Part shown: positions 62,880 through 64,000 of the stretch, one piece after another
Numbering within the stretch: position 1 is the first letter of the stretch
How the letters are laid out: each line of letters opens with the position of its first letter
From: Viscum album
Lineage: Eukaryota; Streptophyta; Magnoliopsida; Santalales; Viscaceae
Assembly: GCA_963277665.1 (NCBI GenBank)
Contig: OY728143.1
Coordinates: 231,065,591 to 231,129,590 of the forward strand
Reading direction: 5' to 3'
Length of the DNA stretch: 64,000 nt
The notes under the pieces: model-generated
Database searches by the model: none
What the model was told of the DNA's origin: nothing
Seen by the model: the letters and a program-made list of their open reading frames with translations, nothing else
Made by a program: the position numbers and the translations under genes

Positions 62880-63320
62880 TGGGGGAAGAACATACTGTTT
62901 CTGTGGAGGGTGAACTACTACCTCACGAAACGATGATTGTTCAATTATCTCCTACCACCTCTCATGGTGTCCATTATGACGTCACTGTATTTTATATATG
63001 ATATATATGGTATTTATGTTTTATATATTCTTCTATATTTTATATTTAAAACATACCTTTATGCTTTGTATGTTGTGCGTATGCGATAATTTCTTATGGG
63101 GAAGTGTGGACTACCGCCTCCTCAAGTGATGTCACTCATTCATGATATACATGGATGTATAAATAATGAAATTAATGAACTTAAGTCCCCTATATAAAAT
63201 ATATATTATACTATTATTATAATATATATATCTCTCATTTATTTTTAATTCCATTAAAATGACAAGGAAATAAAATTAGCGTTCATGCGTACATACAGTC
63301 TACCGTCTCCATGAACTATG
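62880..63320 (+). repeat. Three LTR modules in D
   Basis: Modules near 62915, 63105 and 63290: GTGAACTACTACCTCACGAA, TGTGGACTACCGCCTCCTCA and CATGCGTACATACAGTC followed by TACCGTCTCCATGAA. Spacing 190 and 185. Orientation agrees with the plus strand of D, that is, inverted relative to C and R. Confidence 0.8.
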
Positions 63321-64000
63321 AATTTCATTTAGTTTTAACTGAAAATGATATAGAATTGTATAAAATTAATATATTCTAGATATATATGATATTTAAATCA
63401 TTAATACTATTCTGGAGATGATGTACTTATAACTACATGGACAATTCTTTTCAAACAAGTTCATTTTTGACTCATGTACCAAACATCGACAAAAACATTT
63501 GATATGAACTCACATAATTAAATAATTATTATAACATTATAATATGTGATATTAATTGAATAATAATCATTAAATAAATTCCTTAAGAAATTATTAATTA
63601 AAAAAAGTTTATTATTTAGTAATATAAAGAAACGAAGAAGACAAGTCAGACTTGAGGTAAGGGATCCTACCTCTCTCTTTCTTTTTAAGTACTCTATTTT
63701 ATGTCACTTTATTTAAGATCTTCTATCTTATGTAAGGGGAAGATATTTTATATTACTATTAATGTACTTTTTATGTTAATATGATGAGAGACCCTATTTT
63801 ATCATATCAATCAATTTTTGGAAGTTTTAATTGGCGTTGTTAGGCTGCTGAAATTTCGTAAGGGATTTCTTATCTCACTTTTAATTCCATGAGATTTACA
63901 TTGTTCGCCACTTATTTATTGCATGTGGTGTATTGTGTACCTCCAGATAATATATATAATCATTATTTTATTTATATTCATGGTATTATGTGAGTCTTTT

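Larger units (their letters stand above)
61088..64000 (+). repeat. LTR D, plus strand, running out of the window
   Basis: Begins TGTAACATCCTAGG. U3 has TGAATAGTGGAA (about 61592) and ATGAATAGTAACGATG (about 61936). The TATA box is at 62548, a TCTCAAGCCCTTGGATCAT block at 62585 is shared with S, modules lie at 62880-63320, TTGAGGTAAGGGA at about 63650, and TTAGGCTGCTGAAATTTCGT at about 63840. The last two are also in the LTR of T, in the opposite order. The end is not reached. Open frames at 61713-61964 and 62595-63001 are not gene-like. Confidence 0.8.

Noticed and set aside
62595..63001. Overlapping 82- and 87-codon frames in D just after the TATA box
   Set aside because: They are in the transcribed LTR leader; the homologous part of S is not open in either frame. 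A leader peptide cannot be excluded but has no support.

Overview
This window looks like intergenic DNA from a flowering plant with a repeat-rich genome. The sequence is very AT-rich and CpG-poor. Every stretch that gives recognisable protein homology is a broken LTR retrotransposon: Ty3/gypsy chromovirus of the Tekay/Del type, plus one Athila-type element. I find no host gene, no rRNA, tRNA or organelle DNA, and no CRISPR array. All coding remnants carry stops and frameshifts, so all are entered as pseudogenes. Boundaries were set by eye from TG..CA-like ends, primer sites, purine tracts, target duplications and comparison of copies. Most are good to within about 10-50 bases.

Layout (my element names). 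H is the oldest layer: a minus-strand integrase fragment (8024-9046). To its left lies the right end of a plus-strand LTR, L2 (7197-8023). L2 is cut by a minus-strand LTR, L1 (about 4171-7196), which is cut by the Athila-type element A (minus strand, leaving the window at base 1; LTR 2676-4170, gag 960-2262, protease 1-960). To the right of H starts N, a plus-strand chromovirus spread over 47 kb. Its 5' LTR is 9047-10415 plus 20596-22702, its gag-pol remnant is 22703-27687, and its 3' LTR is in three pieces: 27688-27829, 40613-41248 and 53869-56389.

The gaps in N are later insertions. T (10416-20595, plus) sits in its 5' LTR; it is the most complete element, with 2.75-kb LTRs, primer site, gag, pol, chromodomain and purine tract. 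C (27830-40612, minus) has two LTRs of about 5.1 kb around only 2.5 kb of interior. X (41249-53868, minus) has 2.0-2.1-kb LTRs and a full gag-pol remnant. The 5' LTR of X is itself split by S (49098-52784), a solo LTR of 3.7 kb. R (56390 to about 61087, minus) keeps its 3' LTR and the pol tail. R is cut by D, a plus-strand LTR (61088 to beyond 64000).

The genes no longer work together. Each element once encoded Gag, protease, reverse transcriptase, RNase H and integrase, and in T, N, X and R I can see or infer a C-terminal chromodomain tail. The reverse transcriptase active site is altered in T, N and X, so none of these copies can move on its own. The most unusual features are the nesting (four layers deep), the very long LTRs, and about 195-base-spaced modules downstream of the LTR TATA boxes that recur in several copies.
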